Positions 51,958 through 63,352 of a DNA stretch of 64,000 nt are shown here, piece by piece. Position 1 is the stretch's first letter, and each line of letters opens with the position of its first letter. The notes below the pieces were generated by a model that saw only the letters and a program-made list of their open reading frames with translations, was not told the origin of the DNA and made no database searches. Made by a program: the position numbers and the translations under genes. Source of the DNA: Hyposmocoma kahamanoa (taxonomy: Eukaryota; Arthropoda; Insecta; Lepidoptera; Cosmopterigidae); the NCBI RefSeq assembly GCF_003589595.1, contig NW_020654289.1, positions 3,969,047 through 4,033,046 of the forward strand. The letters run 5' to 3'.

Positions 51958-52117
51958 GTCAGGATGGCTGGTCGCCTGTGGCGCCTGGCACTCAGTGTAT
52001 ATTCAATAATTGCTATCTATTTGCTACCTTTTTTAAATAATTGCTACCTATGATATATTCTGAGAAATTAAAAAAAGAATTTGACCAGCCATTCTGACGT
52101 CAGGATGGCTGGTCGCC
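51958..52117. repeat. Inverted-repeat unit with adjoining extra terminus
   Basis: GTCAGGATGGCTGGTC (51958-51973) pairs with GACCAGCCATTCTGAC (52083-52098, one mismatch). Immediately next is another direct GTCAGGATGGCTGGTCGCC (52099-52117), so the junction 52083-52114 is a near-perfect 32-bp palindrome. TAATTGCTACC recurs inside and just outside the unit (52036, 52166). Confidence 0.7.
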
Positions 52118-52379
52118 TCTTTGTTCAGCATGAACGGAACAGATTTTCCAGAAGTATGTATTACCAATAATTGCTACCTTCACGAATTAAAGGTATACGC
52201 TTCATATCTACATTAATTGAAAAATATAACCGATTGAAAATTTTGCGAACAAGTGCCTGACTAAACTAAAAAAGCAAAAGTTTTTAGTGCTTTATTGCCA
52301 TAATATAAAGGGCAGGCGTTCAACAATTGCTTCGAGGCGAACTAGTCTGGTGAGATTGCTAATGTATAAAACCGAGTGC

Positions 52380-52550
52380 GTCACCAGTGTGCTTGAAATC
52401 ATAAAGATCTGAGGAGCACTGCCACTACGCCCGTCACCCTAAGTTGACAAGTCCGATGTGCCTGTAATTTGACCAACACACTTATCCTTTCAAACCGGAA
52501 CACAGCAAGGTGGCAGCACTCCCCTGGACGAACACTGTCACATGGAGATC
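52380..52550 (+). repeat. Family C repeat, copy 13
   Basis: AAATCATAAAGATCTGAGGA, GCACTGCCACTACGCCCGTC, ACCCTAAGTTGACAAGTCCG, CTTTCAAACCGGAACACAGC, AAGGTGGCAGCACTCCCCTG. The hairpin segment is deleted. Confidence 0.75.
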
Positions 52551-52570
52551 TACTGTTGCTAATTATTAAT

Positions 52571-52763
52571 AATAACGCAAATACTCATAGCACCAGGGAA
52601 ACCCTGTGTCACGGGTGCCATGGACACACACCTATGAACACCCACGACCACAAATAACACCCAAACTCACGAGAGAAATAAATGTAGGCCAAACAAGTAT
52701 CTTTTCTTGTGAGACCTGTGCATGGCAGTCCAGCTTGGTAACCGTTCGACCACGGAGGCAGTC
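52571..52763 (-). repeat. SINE family B, copy 8
   Basis: AATAACGCAAATACTCATAG, GGGAAACCCTGTGTCACGGG, AACTCACGAGAGAAATAAAT, CATGGCAGTCCAGCTTGG and TAACCGTTCGACCACGGAGG. Box B has been lost by a deletion after TCTTTTCTTG. Confidence 0.8.
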
Positions 52764-53079
52764 CTATCCACATCGTACATAGACTACGTATCCGGTAATG
52801 GAAGGCGGAATGAATTCAAGCAAAAGTGTATTTTCATCACACTTACCTACTAGTAAAAACATGATTGCATGTTGGCTAACTTAACTATAATGCCTCAAAT
52901 AAAACCCAAATACCTTTTATCTTTCCATTACAGCCATGGTCGGTAAGGAGTTTTTTATCACGACATACTTCCTTACATAGGTCAGGTTCAAATTCAAGCA
53001 AGGAGGTTACAGAAATTTAATTACAATTCAGCCACATTCTACTTAAATACGTATTATTATGCATTTCTTTTAATTGACT
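52764..53079. other. Nothing recognised
   Basis: No motif seen. Confidence 0.4.
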
Positions 53080-53725
53080 TCAATTATATTTGGCTTAGCT
53101 AAATACCAACTGGCCATCTTGGATTCAATCGACAAGCGTGCCAAAAGGCTTATAGGTGACTGCTTATCGGTATGCGCTCACGCGATGCGCTCCTCCTACC
53201 GAAAAATGGCGGCTATTTGGTTTCGCAAATTAGAAAAGCATTTAGTTTAAATACAAGTTTTTATAAATAAAAATTATTATTCTGCATTGCTAAATAAATA
53301 TCCTCCGTACTACTTCGTTATGACTTCGATATCCGATAAATCGGTATAAAATCATCACCGGCACCTCTAGGTGTGGTATGCGTCTACGGCTGCATGTATC
53401 GCGTGAGCGGGTATTCTACAGGATATATCACGGAGGGTATATTCCCCTTTCCATCATCAGGGGACTAGACGTGGGCTGGGATTCCACCACTAAGTTGTGG
53501 ATTTTCCCAGGATTCTCACGAAGCGTTTCGCTTCCAGATTTATATGGCGAGCGTCTAGAGAGTGGAATTCCCTGCTTGCCCTGACGTATTCCTCGAAAGC
53601 TATAACTTGGACCCTTTCAAGGCAAAAGTGAATAGGCATTATTTAGGTCGTCGACCTTATCATCCCTTTCCATCAGGAGAGATGGAGGTAAAATGCGCAC
53701 TTATTTTTAATAAAAATAAATATGT
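53080..53725 (+). pseudogene. LINE RT C-terminus split by a family H element
   Basis: Before the insert: YQLAILDSIDKRAKRLIGD. After it: FYRIYHGGYIPLSI, GWDSTTKLWIFPGFSRS and, in another frame, PFKAKVNRHYLGRRPYHPFP. These are consecutive pieces of one CR1/jockey-group C-terminus with frameshifts. GGTAT borders the insert on both sides (53169-53173 and 53410-53414). Confidence 0.75.
53174..53409. mobile_element. Family H inverted-repeat element, copy 3 (internally deleted)
   Basis: CGCTCACGCGATGCGCTCC and GTATCGCGTGAGCG ends are kept. The body jumps from ATATCCTCCGTACTAC to GACTTCGATATCCGATAAAT, about 380 bp shorter than copy 2. It lies inside a LINE reading frame with GGTAT on both sides. Confidence 0.85.
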
Positions 53726-55895
53726 ATAAAAATTTTGCAAATTTTTTTATAATCCATGATGGCAGTATACGTGTTTGCTTTTTACAACATTTAAGTTTAA
53801 GTTGTATTGTCTATGGAAGAATTTTAAAAAAATCCGCTGTTTGCAAAATCCATAATTATTGTGTTGTGAATCATATTCATATTGTATTTATTTCCTTGCA
53901 AATGTAATAAAAAACATTGTATGTATCACGGACGGTAAAAAAATACAAAAATTTGCCTTTGGCACCGGGCTTCTAATAGTAACCTTGTTACTATTTTTTT
54001 ATTAACCGTCCTTTATACAGAATGTATTATTTCTAATTGTGTAAAAGTGTATTTTCTATTTCGTAATCCCATAATCGTGTTACTAATCCGCGATGTTGAT
54101 ATAAAAATCACAATATGTAAGTACTGCATTTGACAAAAGTTATTTGTTATGCAAGGTTGCAAAATTGTAGAACCTGAGCAAACGAAGGAAGTTAAGATTG
54201 AAAAATAGATTTCTGAGCGTAGCGAGGGTTTCAAGGCAAGAGACGCAAAACAACTTTGCTGCCGAACGAAATACACAACTTTTCACCTCACTATAGCGAG
54301 GAAAATGGTAGATGAAAGAAAAATAGTTGAACTATAAAATCAGTTTTTTTTTAAGAAATCCCACCCTATCGTGCGAAAAGCAGAGAACGTGCAAGAAAGC
54401 CTTTCCAAGCTAGTGAGGTGAAAAGGTTATTTGTATATTGCACGAGAATACTGTGATGAATACCTCAAATTTTTTTCAAATTACGTTTACGACCTGTAGA
54501 GACAACTAAAATAATAATATGACAACCCTACGGTCCTTGCAACGTGTTGGCATTGAAGCGTCAAATACGCGGGAGTTGCACCACTTGTCTTATTTTATGC
54601 TATGGCTTTTGGTTTTGTCCTCTTTATAATAACAAGCACGATTTTTGACCTCACTTAGGAAGATTATTGTCGTCAAACCATTACCATATCCACGGGCCCG
54701 GGTTTTTTCTAAGGACAGAGTTTACGCAATGAACCGTCACGCTCTGGCCCGATACGGGTTGGGAATTTTACACGTTTTTCAAAGTTTGACATGCAAGTTT
54801 AAAATATTACAATTCAAAGATCCTTATTCATTAAGATCATAGAATATTTTGAAAATTAACCATTTCTTTATTGTAAATCTCTAAATTCCAAGTGACAAGT
54901 TTTTTTTTTGGTAATTATAAGTGGAGTTATAATTTTGTAATAGCGTACCCGCATCGTCAAACGTGAACTTTTAAAATAAATAAATTAATTTGTCAATGGT
55001 GGTAACCTAGAGCCGAGTACTTACTAGCGAGCTGTATATGTCTGTAACTGTTGCAAGTTATATTACCAAAAATCATAGTGTGTACGAGGTTCGCGAGCTT
55101 GCCGCGAGCGGAACACGTGCGGTTCGCAGTGAGCCGACGATAACCAGGTACACATGAGATCGTATATATTACACATCGGGAAAACGCGGAACCGCTATTG
55201 TACTGTCTATATGTTATCGTATTTTTCATTGACGTATTTATGACAACGAAATAAGAAATTTTATGACTTTGACGTTGGATATTGACTAATAAAGTTTCAT
55301 ATTAAATTGTCATAAAAACATTAGTAACGTTCGTGGCTTCCGGATTTTCCCGATGTGCAATATTTACAACCTGGTACCACAGCTGGTGCTGTACTAATTA
55401 TAGTGAGTGAAGACTGTTATATGCGTACACACAAGAATCTCGTTACTGTATCTGTCATTACAGTTACAGCTTTGAGCTCGGTAATGAGTATCTGGCTTAA
55501 CGGGACTACGGTTGCTTCATTTCGCGATGCATAGATAAGTCTACTCAGGCTTTCATTGCCGCCATGCTTAAATTAATAACTTGGTGTTGTACAGGAAGAG
55601 AGGTTTCTCGACAATGGGCTGACGTTACGCAGCTCCAGGTAAGTCAAAACTTCAAATGGTTATAGAAAGATGGTTATTTCCGTGAATTATAATTTCACCC
55701 TGTATGACGCCAATACAGTTCTCAAGGAGGGATCCCCCCTTGCAAACCGTTCTGAGCATTTAGGATTCTCCAATTTTTCAACATAGGGAAAATCTTAACA
55801 CCGCGATTCAGAAATAGAGTTTTCAATGCCAATGCCATCTAGCGGTAAACTTCGGAACTATTATGACAAACAAAGTTAAGAAGTATAGGGTATAT
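53726..55895. other. Gene-free 2.2 kb, weakly structured
   Basis: CACGGACGGTAAAAAAA (53928) and TTTTTTTATTAACCGTCC (53995) are a loose inverted pair. TTACACATCGGGAAAA (55167) and TTTTCCCGATGTGCAA (55346) are inverted copies about 180 bp apart bracketing a GC-richer segment (55080-55200). These may be miniature elements. The open frames at 54013-54276, 54645-54842 and 54993-55229 have no counterpart known to me. Confidence 0.4.
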
Positions 55896-56374
55896 AATCT
55901 CAGTACAGAGTACTAAAAAAACCGATTTCAAAAGTACGTGGAATAACATATATTTGCCAAGTTTTTTGAAATCGGTTACCGGAAAGTGCGCAAACCCGGA
56001 TTCATCCCCTAGTTCGCTATACGAGACTTGACATAGTAGATAATAAAAATCGGTTCTCACTACTCAAAGTATATTGAGAGAAAAACGCCTTGAATTAGAG
56101 AATAGCAAAATCAAGCATTAAAATAATTGCTCCTTATAATTAAAGTTAGGCGCTATTTATTATAAATGTATCTTCATGCGTGAACAGCCACTCTTAGAGG
56201 TGGATGATTTTCTTCAAAATTAAATGGGACCACTATGGAGGTACCCTCTTTCCAACAAAAAAGAATCATGAAAATCGGTGCACAAATACCGGAGTTATCG
56301 CATAAAATACATTTAAAAAAATAACATATGTACAGTCGAATTGAGAACCTCCTCCTTTTTTGAATTGAGGTTAA
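55896..56374 (-). repeat. Family A repeat, copy 13 (longest)
   Basis: AATCTCAGTACAGAGTACTA to CTCCTCCTTTTTTGAATTGA then GGTTAA, 479 bp. It includes CGGTTACCGGAAAGTGCGCA, absent from the copies with a shortened right half. Confidence 0.88.
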
Positions 56375-57349
56375 AAATAGGTTTGTTACAGTGTTCTTTT
56401 TGTAAAATTTTTAATAAAAAAAAAATCTGAATTAAAAGGTTAACGGTTCGGTGCTCTGTGGTATTAGAACCAATAATTTTATTTTCAAAATTACGTAGAT
56501 ATGTAAATGTTTAGGAATGCCTCTCGCTAACAGTAAAGGAAAACAATTAAAGTTTCTGCATGTTAAAGACGATTCAGAATCCATGCAAACAGACTCGAAT
56601 GCTCGCATGTACTCATTGCGGCAGAGTTCATAATATAAATAGTTTTAATAATAATGCTATTTAGAATTCAATAACGTAATGTTGTCTGATAATTTGTTTC
56701 TTTATTAAGTAGTGGATGTCATAATTTATATTGTAATTTATTTTATTTTATTTATTCATTTAATAATGTGTAATGTATTAAATAAAAATAATTAAATATT
56801 GCAAATAACAATAAAATTGTATTGAAAAAGAAATTAAATTGTCACTTAAATACTTTAAGTCACATTGATACTGTTTAATTGGAGCAGAAACGTAGATGTG
56901 GGAATATAAAATATGAAACTAACTTCACCTTACACACTCACTCTCAAACACAAGTTAACACCTATAAATGCAATCATACCTACACAAAAACACGTACACA
57001 GTACACACATCTGTTTTAAATACCTCAGTTATCCCTTAGTTATTTCTATTTATAATATAGTTTAAAATTTTTACATCACATCTCTATTAGAATTGGTGTA
57101 AATTTAAATGGCATGAAGTTTGAGGTGGGGCGCCTGGAAACCTAACCGCAGGTCTCTGATCTAGTTTAGATTCCAGTCTCCTACAAATTTCGTCACTTTA
57201 GAAAATAAGATCTGTTTCTGTGCCAAAAAATGTAACCAAAATTTGTGGAGATAAATAAATTTAGTATTATTTTTAAAATTTATTTTATTTACGTGTAGAG
57301 CAGTAGATGTAATAAAATTATTAAAATGATGTTATTCTAATTTGTATGT
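56375..57349. other. Nothing recognised
   Basis: AT-rich non-coding sequence, CA-rich at 56930-57010. Confidence 0.4.
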
Positions 57350-57544
57350 ATTTTAGACTCTCGTCTCTTCCAAGGCCTGAAAGAACCAGCGGACAATAAG
57401 TGCCGTATCGAGCAGGACCGCCTTCTGCATTAGTGCTGACAGCGACACGCCACAGAAATCCAACCGCCTGAAGCTGTTAGCAAGACTGACTGGAATTAAC
57501 CCATTTGGGGACAAAGCAATTAGAATTATTTCAGTGGAGGCCAC
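57350..57544 (-). pseudogene. LINE ORF2 C-terminal fragment
   Basis: The 63-codon minus-strand frame includes IILIALSPNGLIPVSLANS and LMQKAVLLDTALIVRWF. I recognise the pattern (alsxxGxIPxsLxxsl...LQKAVxLxTxxIVRxFL) as the extreme C-terminus of a widespread group of insect LINE proteins. Nothing upstream is kept, so it is a truncated copy. The clade is not assigned. Confidence 0.5.
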
Positions 57545-58194
57545 GTCTCACATATCTGTGATCTCGTGCGTCAGTCGAATTATTATTATTATTATTAACA
57601 TTATTTATTATTATTATTATTATTTTCAAACTAATAATATACAACAATTCAACGTGCCGTTAGAGCGGCAATTTGATGGTAATTTCGTACAGTTTAGTTG
57701 TATAATCTATTGCGTCCAAATACCGTAACCAATTTGAAAAGCCGGACATAAATTAGTAGCTGCATCTAGCATAGCATCAAGTGCGGGAATGCAGCTGCAC
57801 TGCGGCAACTTGAATGCATAACGGTCCGCGTCAGCGACGTATTTTATCATCAAGAGAATGCAACTTGGTTACGTTGTATAGTCAGGCACATTTATTTATA
57901 ATAATATTATGATTATAATAGGTATACGAAACGAGTGAGTATAAAAAATGACGTTTGAGCCTCCAAACCTTTAAAAAGAAAGACCTATTCTGCGGACTGG
58001 CTTTTTCTTTCCGGTTCAAAGCTTTACACCCAGGTTTCGTCATCTGTCACCATATCCGCCACACCACCACTACACCACTCTACATGCAGTCGTTTCTCGT
58101 ATTTCATTAAACCATGCGGTGTCCGTCGAGTGCAAAGTTTTCGAACCTTCAGATGCACATACAATATCTTGTGCACCTGGCTCATTCTTTTAAT
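57545..58194. other. Non-coding with an ATT microsatellite
   Basis: 57578-57622 is an interrupted ATT run. Nothing else recognised. Confidence 0.45.
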
Positions 58195-58975
58195 AATAAC
58201 AATCCATTTATTTCAGACACATACATCCGTAATATTTGTTAGTAAAGAAAAATACTTAAGCTAGTGTTAGGTTTGAAATAATAAAATAACGAGTTCTTAG
58301 GTTTTCGCGATTGTTACACATAGGAAATGAAACTATTTTCCGGATTTAAATCGCGTATATTTGTTTTTTCAAACAAACCGATGTTTCGGGCCCTTTACAG
58401 GTCCCATGGTCACGGTTGACTGAGGTGGTACAGTCTTCAACCAGTTATGTCTAATATTAATGCAAACCACCCTATTTTTTCACTATAGTTACAATAGTTA
58501 TTAATTAAATACCTTATTTTTAATTTTACAAAGAAAACATTCCAATTTACGCTACATTAAGTTTTACAAATTATTTTATTGAATGATTTTTTATTAAGTT
58601 TAATTTATTATTAATTATTAATAGAAATTAGAATCAATTAAAACATATTAATTAGTACTGCAGTCTGCGCAACAACAACAGGACAACTGCGCATCCACAG
58701 CCTCAGCATTGGTAACTCCCATCTTTCCACCTATGTGCTCAGGGTGCTGTTCACTATATGATCTATATGTCCGCCGTGTGTAACAAACCCACAGGCTGCA
58801 CGTGTAAAAAGACTGGCAACATGCTTTAAAAACCGTTACCTTTACTTCATCTATACATCGCGCAAACCTGCGACCCAACATATTGCAACGGACATCCAGC
58901 AACCCTGCGCTCCCTTTCCACATTGGCATTATTGCACAGGTCCTCGGTGACCCAGTGACGTAATCCAAATGCAAT
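58195..58975 (-). mobile_element. LINE family Q 3' end, split by family F
   Basis: On the minus strand the 3' untranslated end (58195-58290) shares AACACTAGCTTAAG and TCTGAAATAAAT with the family Q end at 20760-20830. After the family F insert, the frame 58648-58974 reads RCNMLGRRFARCIDEVKV and CQSFYTCSLWVCYTRRTY, the RT C-terminal region of family Q. It is broken by indels. Confidence 0.7.
58291..58622 (+). repeat. Family F element, copy 3, inside LINE Q
   Basis: GAGTTCTTAGGTTTTCGCGA, TTGTTACACATAGGAAATGA, CCGATGTTTCGGGCCCTTTA, then CAGTCTTCAACCAGTTATGT and the AT-rich body shared with copy 2. Its terminus GAGTTCTTAGG is also found in copy 1, which sets the left boundary. Confidence 0.7.
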
Positions 58976-59185
58976 TCAATGCCTAATAAAGTACGAATTT
59001 ATTGACAAGTAATATTTTTGACAGTTTCAATCAGATGTCGTACAGTATCAATATTACATTCGGTAACCGAAATTGCCGGCCGACCTTCACGTACAACGTA
59101 ATGGTGATGATCACGGAGTTACTACATAGGGTTTCATCACCAAATACCAAATTGAGTCTCTAACAACTCTCTTGTTGACTTAAGT
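58976..59185. other. Nothing recognised
   Basis: Short spacer. Confidence 0.3.
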
Positions 59186-60988
59186 TAATGGATTTTTGGC
59201 CTATGGCCCCGAAGAGAAAGCCAATTTATTGGCCGACATTTTTGGGGCTAACTCGCGCATTCACGACCAAGATGCGCAACCGCCGTCAATTCCCCACTGC
59301 GGAGTCACAATGCCTGATATGGTTATCAGACAATGTGATGTCCACAAGGAACTGCAGACTCTTGACGTGCGGAAAGCCTATGGTCCGGATGGGATACCTC
59401 CTATCGTCCTTAAAAGGTGTGCGGCGGAGTTGTCTCCCGTACTGATGCGCTTATACCGCCTCTCATACCAATCTGGTAACGTGCTCCTAGCTTGGAGGGA
59501 GGCCAACGTACAACCTATCCCCAAGAAAGGAGATCGGTCTGATCCGACAAACTATCGCCCAATAGCTGTCACTTCAGTGCTCTGCAAAGTGATGGAGCGG
59601 ATTCTAAATATCCAGATAATCCGGCACCTGGAACGTCACTCCATTCTTAATGATCGACAGTACGAGTTTCGGCCGAACCGATCAACGGGTGACGTTCTAG
59701 CGTATCTAATGCATCTCTGGGGTTAAGCTATCGACAAACAGGGCGAAACCTTAGCGATAAGTCTGGATATTGCTAAGGCCTTTGATCGGGTCTGGCACCG
59801 TGGTCTCCTCTCCAAGCTTCCGGCATATGGTCTTCCCGGCCGCCTTTGTGAGTGGATCTCCGGCTTTCTGCGCGAGCGAAGATTGCGTGTCCTTGTTGAC
59901 GGAGGCACTTCGCGGCTCGTGACAGTTAATGCTGGGGTGCCACAGGGCTCCGTGCTGTCGCCCACGCTGTTCCTTCTGCATATCAATGACTTGTTGCCTT
60001 TTGGCAACATTCATTGCTATGCAGATGATAGCACAGTGCACGGTTGCTATTATAAGCAACCGTCAAGCAGCCGGGAGGACCCTGAGAGAAACCGGGAAAA
60101 ACTTGTCGCTGAGCTCAACCATGTTTTGGAACATATATCGTCGTGGGGCTCCCGAAACTTGGTTGAGTTCAACGCCAAGAAAACCCAGGTATGCGCGTTC
60201 AGTTCCAAAAAATCCCCATTCCTTCCACTTCCCCATCTTCAGGGTACAACGCTGATGCTGCAGGACAAGCTCAGCCTGCTGGGGATGAGCATCCGGAAGG
60301 ACATGATCAACAAAGAGTATATAGAGAGCGTCATCTGTACCGCGTCGCGCAAGCTTGGCATCCTGAACAAGGTGCACAGATTTTTTACTCCAGAGCTGCG
60401 ATACCTGTTGTATAAAGCTCAGGTCCGAAGCAGCATGGAGTACTGTTCGCACCTTTGGGACGGCTCTGCCAAGCACTTGCTCGATGCCCTAGATGGACTG
60501 CAGCGCTACGCCTTCCGTGTTGTCAACGATCCTCATGTAACTGAGCATGCGGAGTCGTTACAGCTTCGCAGAGATATAGCATCTCTTAGCGTATTCTATC
60601 GCCTGTACCACGGTGAGTGCTCTGAAGAGTTATTCAACCTTATCCCTTCCTCTCCTTTCCATCAGCGGACCACCCGTGCCGGACTGCGTTGCCACAGTTG
60701 GACGGTCAGTTCAATACCGTCCCGCACTAAAAAGTTTGGCAATTCGTTTTTATGCCGAACCATCAAATTGTGGAACCAACTCCCGGCGCATGTATTCCCT
60801 CCCCTCTATAACATCGGGTCCTTCAAACGTAGTGTGAAGAAGCATTTGGCCAGACCGGCAAAATGATAGTGACGGAGTGAAGATATTTGTGTTTTCCATC
60901 CGTTACTCTCATCTCTGGACTGTATTCGCACTTTCCATCAGGCGCGGTGCAGTAATTTTGCCGAGTCACAATAAAAAAAAAAAAAAAA
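59186..60988 (+). mobile_element. Young 5'-truncated LINE with poly(A) tail
   Basis: The RT-bearing frame is followed by a 105-bp 3' untranslated region ending TTTTGCCGAGTCACAATAAA and an uninterrupted A run to 60988. The 5' half (ORF1 and endonuclease) is absent. It belongs to the CR1/jockey group by RT motifs, with a poly(A) rather than tandem-repeat tail. No target duplication was identified. Confidence 0.85.
59196..60866 (+). pseudogene. LINE reverse transcriptase with one premature stop
   Basis: About 556 codons run in a single frame, interrupted only by TAA at 59724-59726 (context HLWG*AIDKQG, probably a GAA-to-TAA change). Domains in order: RT fingers (VRKAYGPDGIPPIVLKRC, NYRPIAVTSVLCKVMERI, FRPNRSTGD), palm (SLDIAKAFDRVWH, then GVPQGSVLSPTLF, then YADDS at about 60018), thumb (FNAKKTQVCAFSSKK) and the C-terminal region (YRLYHGECSEELFNLIP, TIKLWNQLPAHVFP). 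It ends TGA at 60864-60866. It would copy LINE RNA at the target site if complete. The open frames on the other strand are shadows. Confidence 0.88.
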
Positions 60989-61914
60989 GGTACATCGAAA
61001 ATCGTACAAAATCATGGACCGAAGATTTTCAAGACCAGTAGTTTCCCCCAGTATGCCCCAAGTAAGAGAGCATTGCGGCGTAGAAGATGTAGTAACAAAA
61101 CTAGAATGGAAAGAAAGACTGACGAAACAAATTTATTTATAAGAAGAGAGTAAACAGGCAAGTTGGTTTAAGTTTAGCATGAAAGCACTGATGCGTGTTT
61201 GCTGAAGAGGCGAAAGATGTGTGTCAGAATCGTAGCAAGTGGAAAGCTGTTGCCTCTGCCTACCACGAAGGAAAAAGGGAGTGAAGTACATATGTATAAT
61301 TATAATGTATGTTTTCAATACAACAATAGTTTTGTAATTCTTGGGTAATTTTTTGTTACGAATAACCAATAATGGTTAGTCAATTTGACGATATGAAGTG
61401 TAATTTACTTGCCTGTACGGTAACGATATTTTGAATTTTACTCAACAATTTACGTATTTTGATATAATACTGAGGAACGTTGTTTCTCACTTGTGAATAC
61501 TTGTTCTCGAACAGGTGCCTTCTGCGCTCGAGTTTTAACTTCCGCATTATATTGCTAACTTCTGGTATGTATTTTAATTTCCGTCCGGAATATTTTGTTC
61601 AAGTTTCGAAATGTAAATTTAATTTTAACAGCTGTAACACCACTTTATCACCATCGTATAGGTTTCTTTGGCTTCTACGTTTGGAAGGCGTAAGTTTCAA
61701 TATGTAAAATTCTAACAACTATAGCAACATTTTAACACCAACATATAGGTTACTTTGGCCTCGCCTAGGAGATCTAAGCCAAACTGTAAGTAAATAGTGA
61801 TGAATGTTGCAAGCCGTAAATTTATTACTGTACTAAACTCCCAGGTTTATTACAATTTGTATTTAATGTAAGTTAGTAGAGCACTGTATTGTGTATATTG
61901 TTTGTCAATATTTT
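60989..61914. other. Non-coding with a direct duplication
   Basis: About 61605-61672 (ATGTAAATTTAATTTTAACA, CACCATCGTATAGGTTTCTT, TGGCTTC) and about 61699-61764 (ATGTAAAATTCTAACAACTA, CACCAACATATAGGTTACTT, TGGCCTC) are tandem near-copies with a period near 93 bp. No gene recognised. Confidence 0.5.
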
Positions 61915-62003
61915 GGTGTATACTCGGATACGTGTGAGAATGAGAGAGACAAACAGAGAGTGTGAGAGGGAAAGAGAAAGTGTGTATATGTCTGCATGTA
62001 TAT
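61915..62003 (+). repeat. GA-rich direct repeat, unit 1
   Basis: GTATACTCGGATACGTGTGA, GAGAGTGTGAGAGGGAAAGA, GTGTGTATATGTCTGCATGT match unit 2 at 62289-62377 in the same orientation. Confidence 0.65.
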
Positions 62004-62039
62004 CTTTTAGAATTATTTTTGTGTAAAATAAACAAATGC

Positions 62040-62288
62040 TTTTTTTATGACACCAAGTAACGGGACGTAAGAGTCGTGATTGATCGTGAGTGAAGATCCA
62101 AGGGGCACTGCCACTGCGCCCGACACCCTGAGACATAAGTTGACTAAGTCCCATGTGCCCGTAATTTCACCGGCATCTTTGAAAACCGGAACGCAGTAAT
62201 GCTCACATTATTGCTTGGCGGCAGAAATAGGTAAGGTGGCAGGACTCTCTGGGCGAACTTTTTCACAAAGCGCTCTACTGCTACTAAC
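62040..62288 (+). repeat. Family C repeat, copy 14
   Basis: TTTTTTTATGACACCAAGTA, CGGGACGTAAGAGTCGTG, GCACTGCCACTGCGCCCGAC, GAGACATAAGTTGACTAAGT, GCAGTAATGCTCACATTATT, GCGGCAGAAATAGGTAAGGT and the 3' end GCGCTCTACTGCTACTAACT. It lies between the two GA-rich units. Confidence 0.85.
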
Positions 62289-62377
62289 TAGTTTATACTC
62301 GGATATGTTGAGAAAGAGAGAGAAAACCCGAGAGTGTAAGAGAGAAAGAGATAGTGTGTGTATATGTCGGTATGTAA
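62289..62377 (+). repeat. GA-rich direct repeat, unit 2
   Basis: GTTTATACTCGGATATGTTG, GAGAGTGTAAGAGAGAAAGA, GTGTGTATATGTCGGTATGT. See unit 1. Confidence 0.65.
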
Positions 62378-62535
62378 TAATAATAACGCACACACTCAAC
62401 ATAGCCCCGTACTAGGGAAACCCTATGTCACGGGTGCCATGAACACACAAATTACATCCAAACTCACTGTATTGCTTGGCGGCGGAAATAGGTAAGGTGG
62501 CAGTACTTCCCTAGACGAGGAACTGTACTCCTCAA
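62378..62535. repeat. SINE B fragment joined to a family C tail
   Basis: 62378-62469 is the minus-strand 3' half of SINE B (AATAACGCACACACTCAACA, GGGTGCCATGAACACAC). From 62470 a plus-strand family C end follows directly (TTGCTTGGCGGCGGAAATAG, GTAAGGTGGCAGTACTTCCC, TAGACGAGG). The join looks like a deletion or recombination breakpoint. Confidence 0.7.
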
Positions 62536-62599
62536 CTATGTGTACTGTGCTAAGCCACAACTGTGCATGGTATTAAGCGGTAATGACACCTACGATTTT

Positions 62600-63075
62600 A
62601 AGCGTTTGCTTAGCAAATATCTAATCACTCTAGTCTAATAGCCCTAAATTACTTCATGCAGTTCGTCTTTGGAACGCGCTCCCGCTCCATGTAAGACAAG
62701 CTCAGACCAAATTATCTTTCAAGCGCATGTTGCGCAAGCATCTGTTTGACAATTTGTCAAAATTAAGACACTGTATAATGTTGCTTTGGGTGCATATATC
62801 ATATTATTTATTATTATAATATATATATGTAAGTTTATTATGTATGTATAATAAATATGTTTATAGTATGTTATATATTTATACCATACAAATTATCGAT
62901 TAGTTTTCTAGTATATTGTTCTTCTTGTTTAAGTGTAGCACCAAACTATTGTGTTTTTTTTTCTGTTTGGCCCAATGGTTGACTGGTAGAGAATGCCTTA
63001 TGGCATTAAGTCCGCCATTTGTACTTCAGTGTATTGTACAATAAAGTTTAAATAAATAAATAAATAATAAATTGT
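62600..63075 (+). mobile_element. LINE 3' end with TAAA tail
   Basis: From 62660 the frame reads VRLWNALPLHVRQAQTKLS and FKRMLRKHLFDNLSKL, the last residues of a CR1/jockey-group RT. A 300-bp AT-rich 3' untranslated region then ends GTATTGTACAATAAAG and TAAA tandem units (63048-63066). Confidence 0.7.
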
Positions 63076-63352
63076 AGCTCACGGGAAACACTGGTTACTA
63101 AAAGTGTATTGTTAACCATTACGGGCTATAGCAGCCAGCGTACCAACCGAGTTATAGAATTAATGACCTATGTGACATTTTTGTTATATTATTACGTAAT
63201 TTCTGTTTTATGTGTAATACACAAGTGTTTTATGTGTAATTACCCTATTGGACAATAGGTAATTTTAATTTTGGTATTTGAACTCGCAACGAGATACCTA
63301 CATACCAATACTGAATTCCCAATATCAAATCTGAAAAGTGTTAGAAACGACG
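63076..63352. other. Nothing recognised
   Basis: AT-rich spacer; GTTTTATGTGTAATACACA and GTTTTATGTGTAATTACC are a local direct duplication (63204-63242). Confidence 0.4.

Noticed and set aside
53928..54015. Miniature element with CACGGACGG ends
   Set aside because: The inverted match is short and partly made of poly(A)/poly(T); no second copy was found, so it is mentioned only in the gap note.
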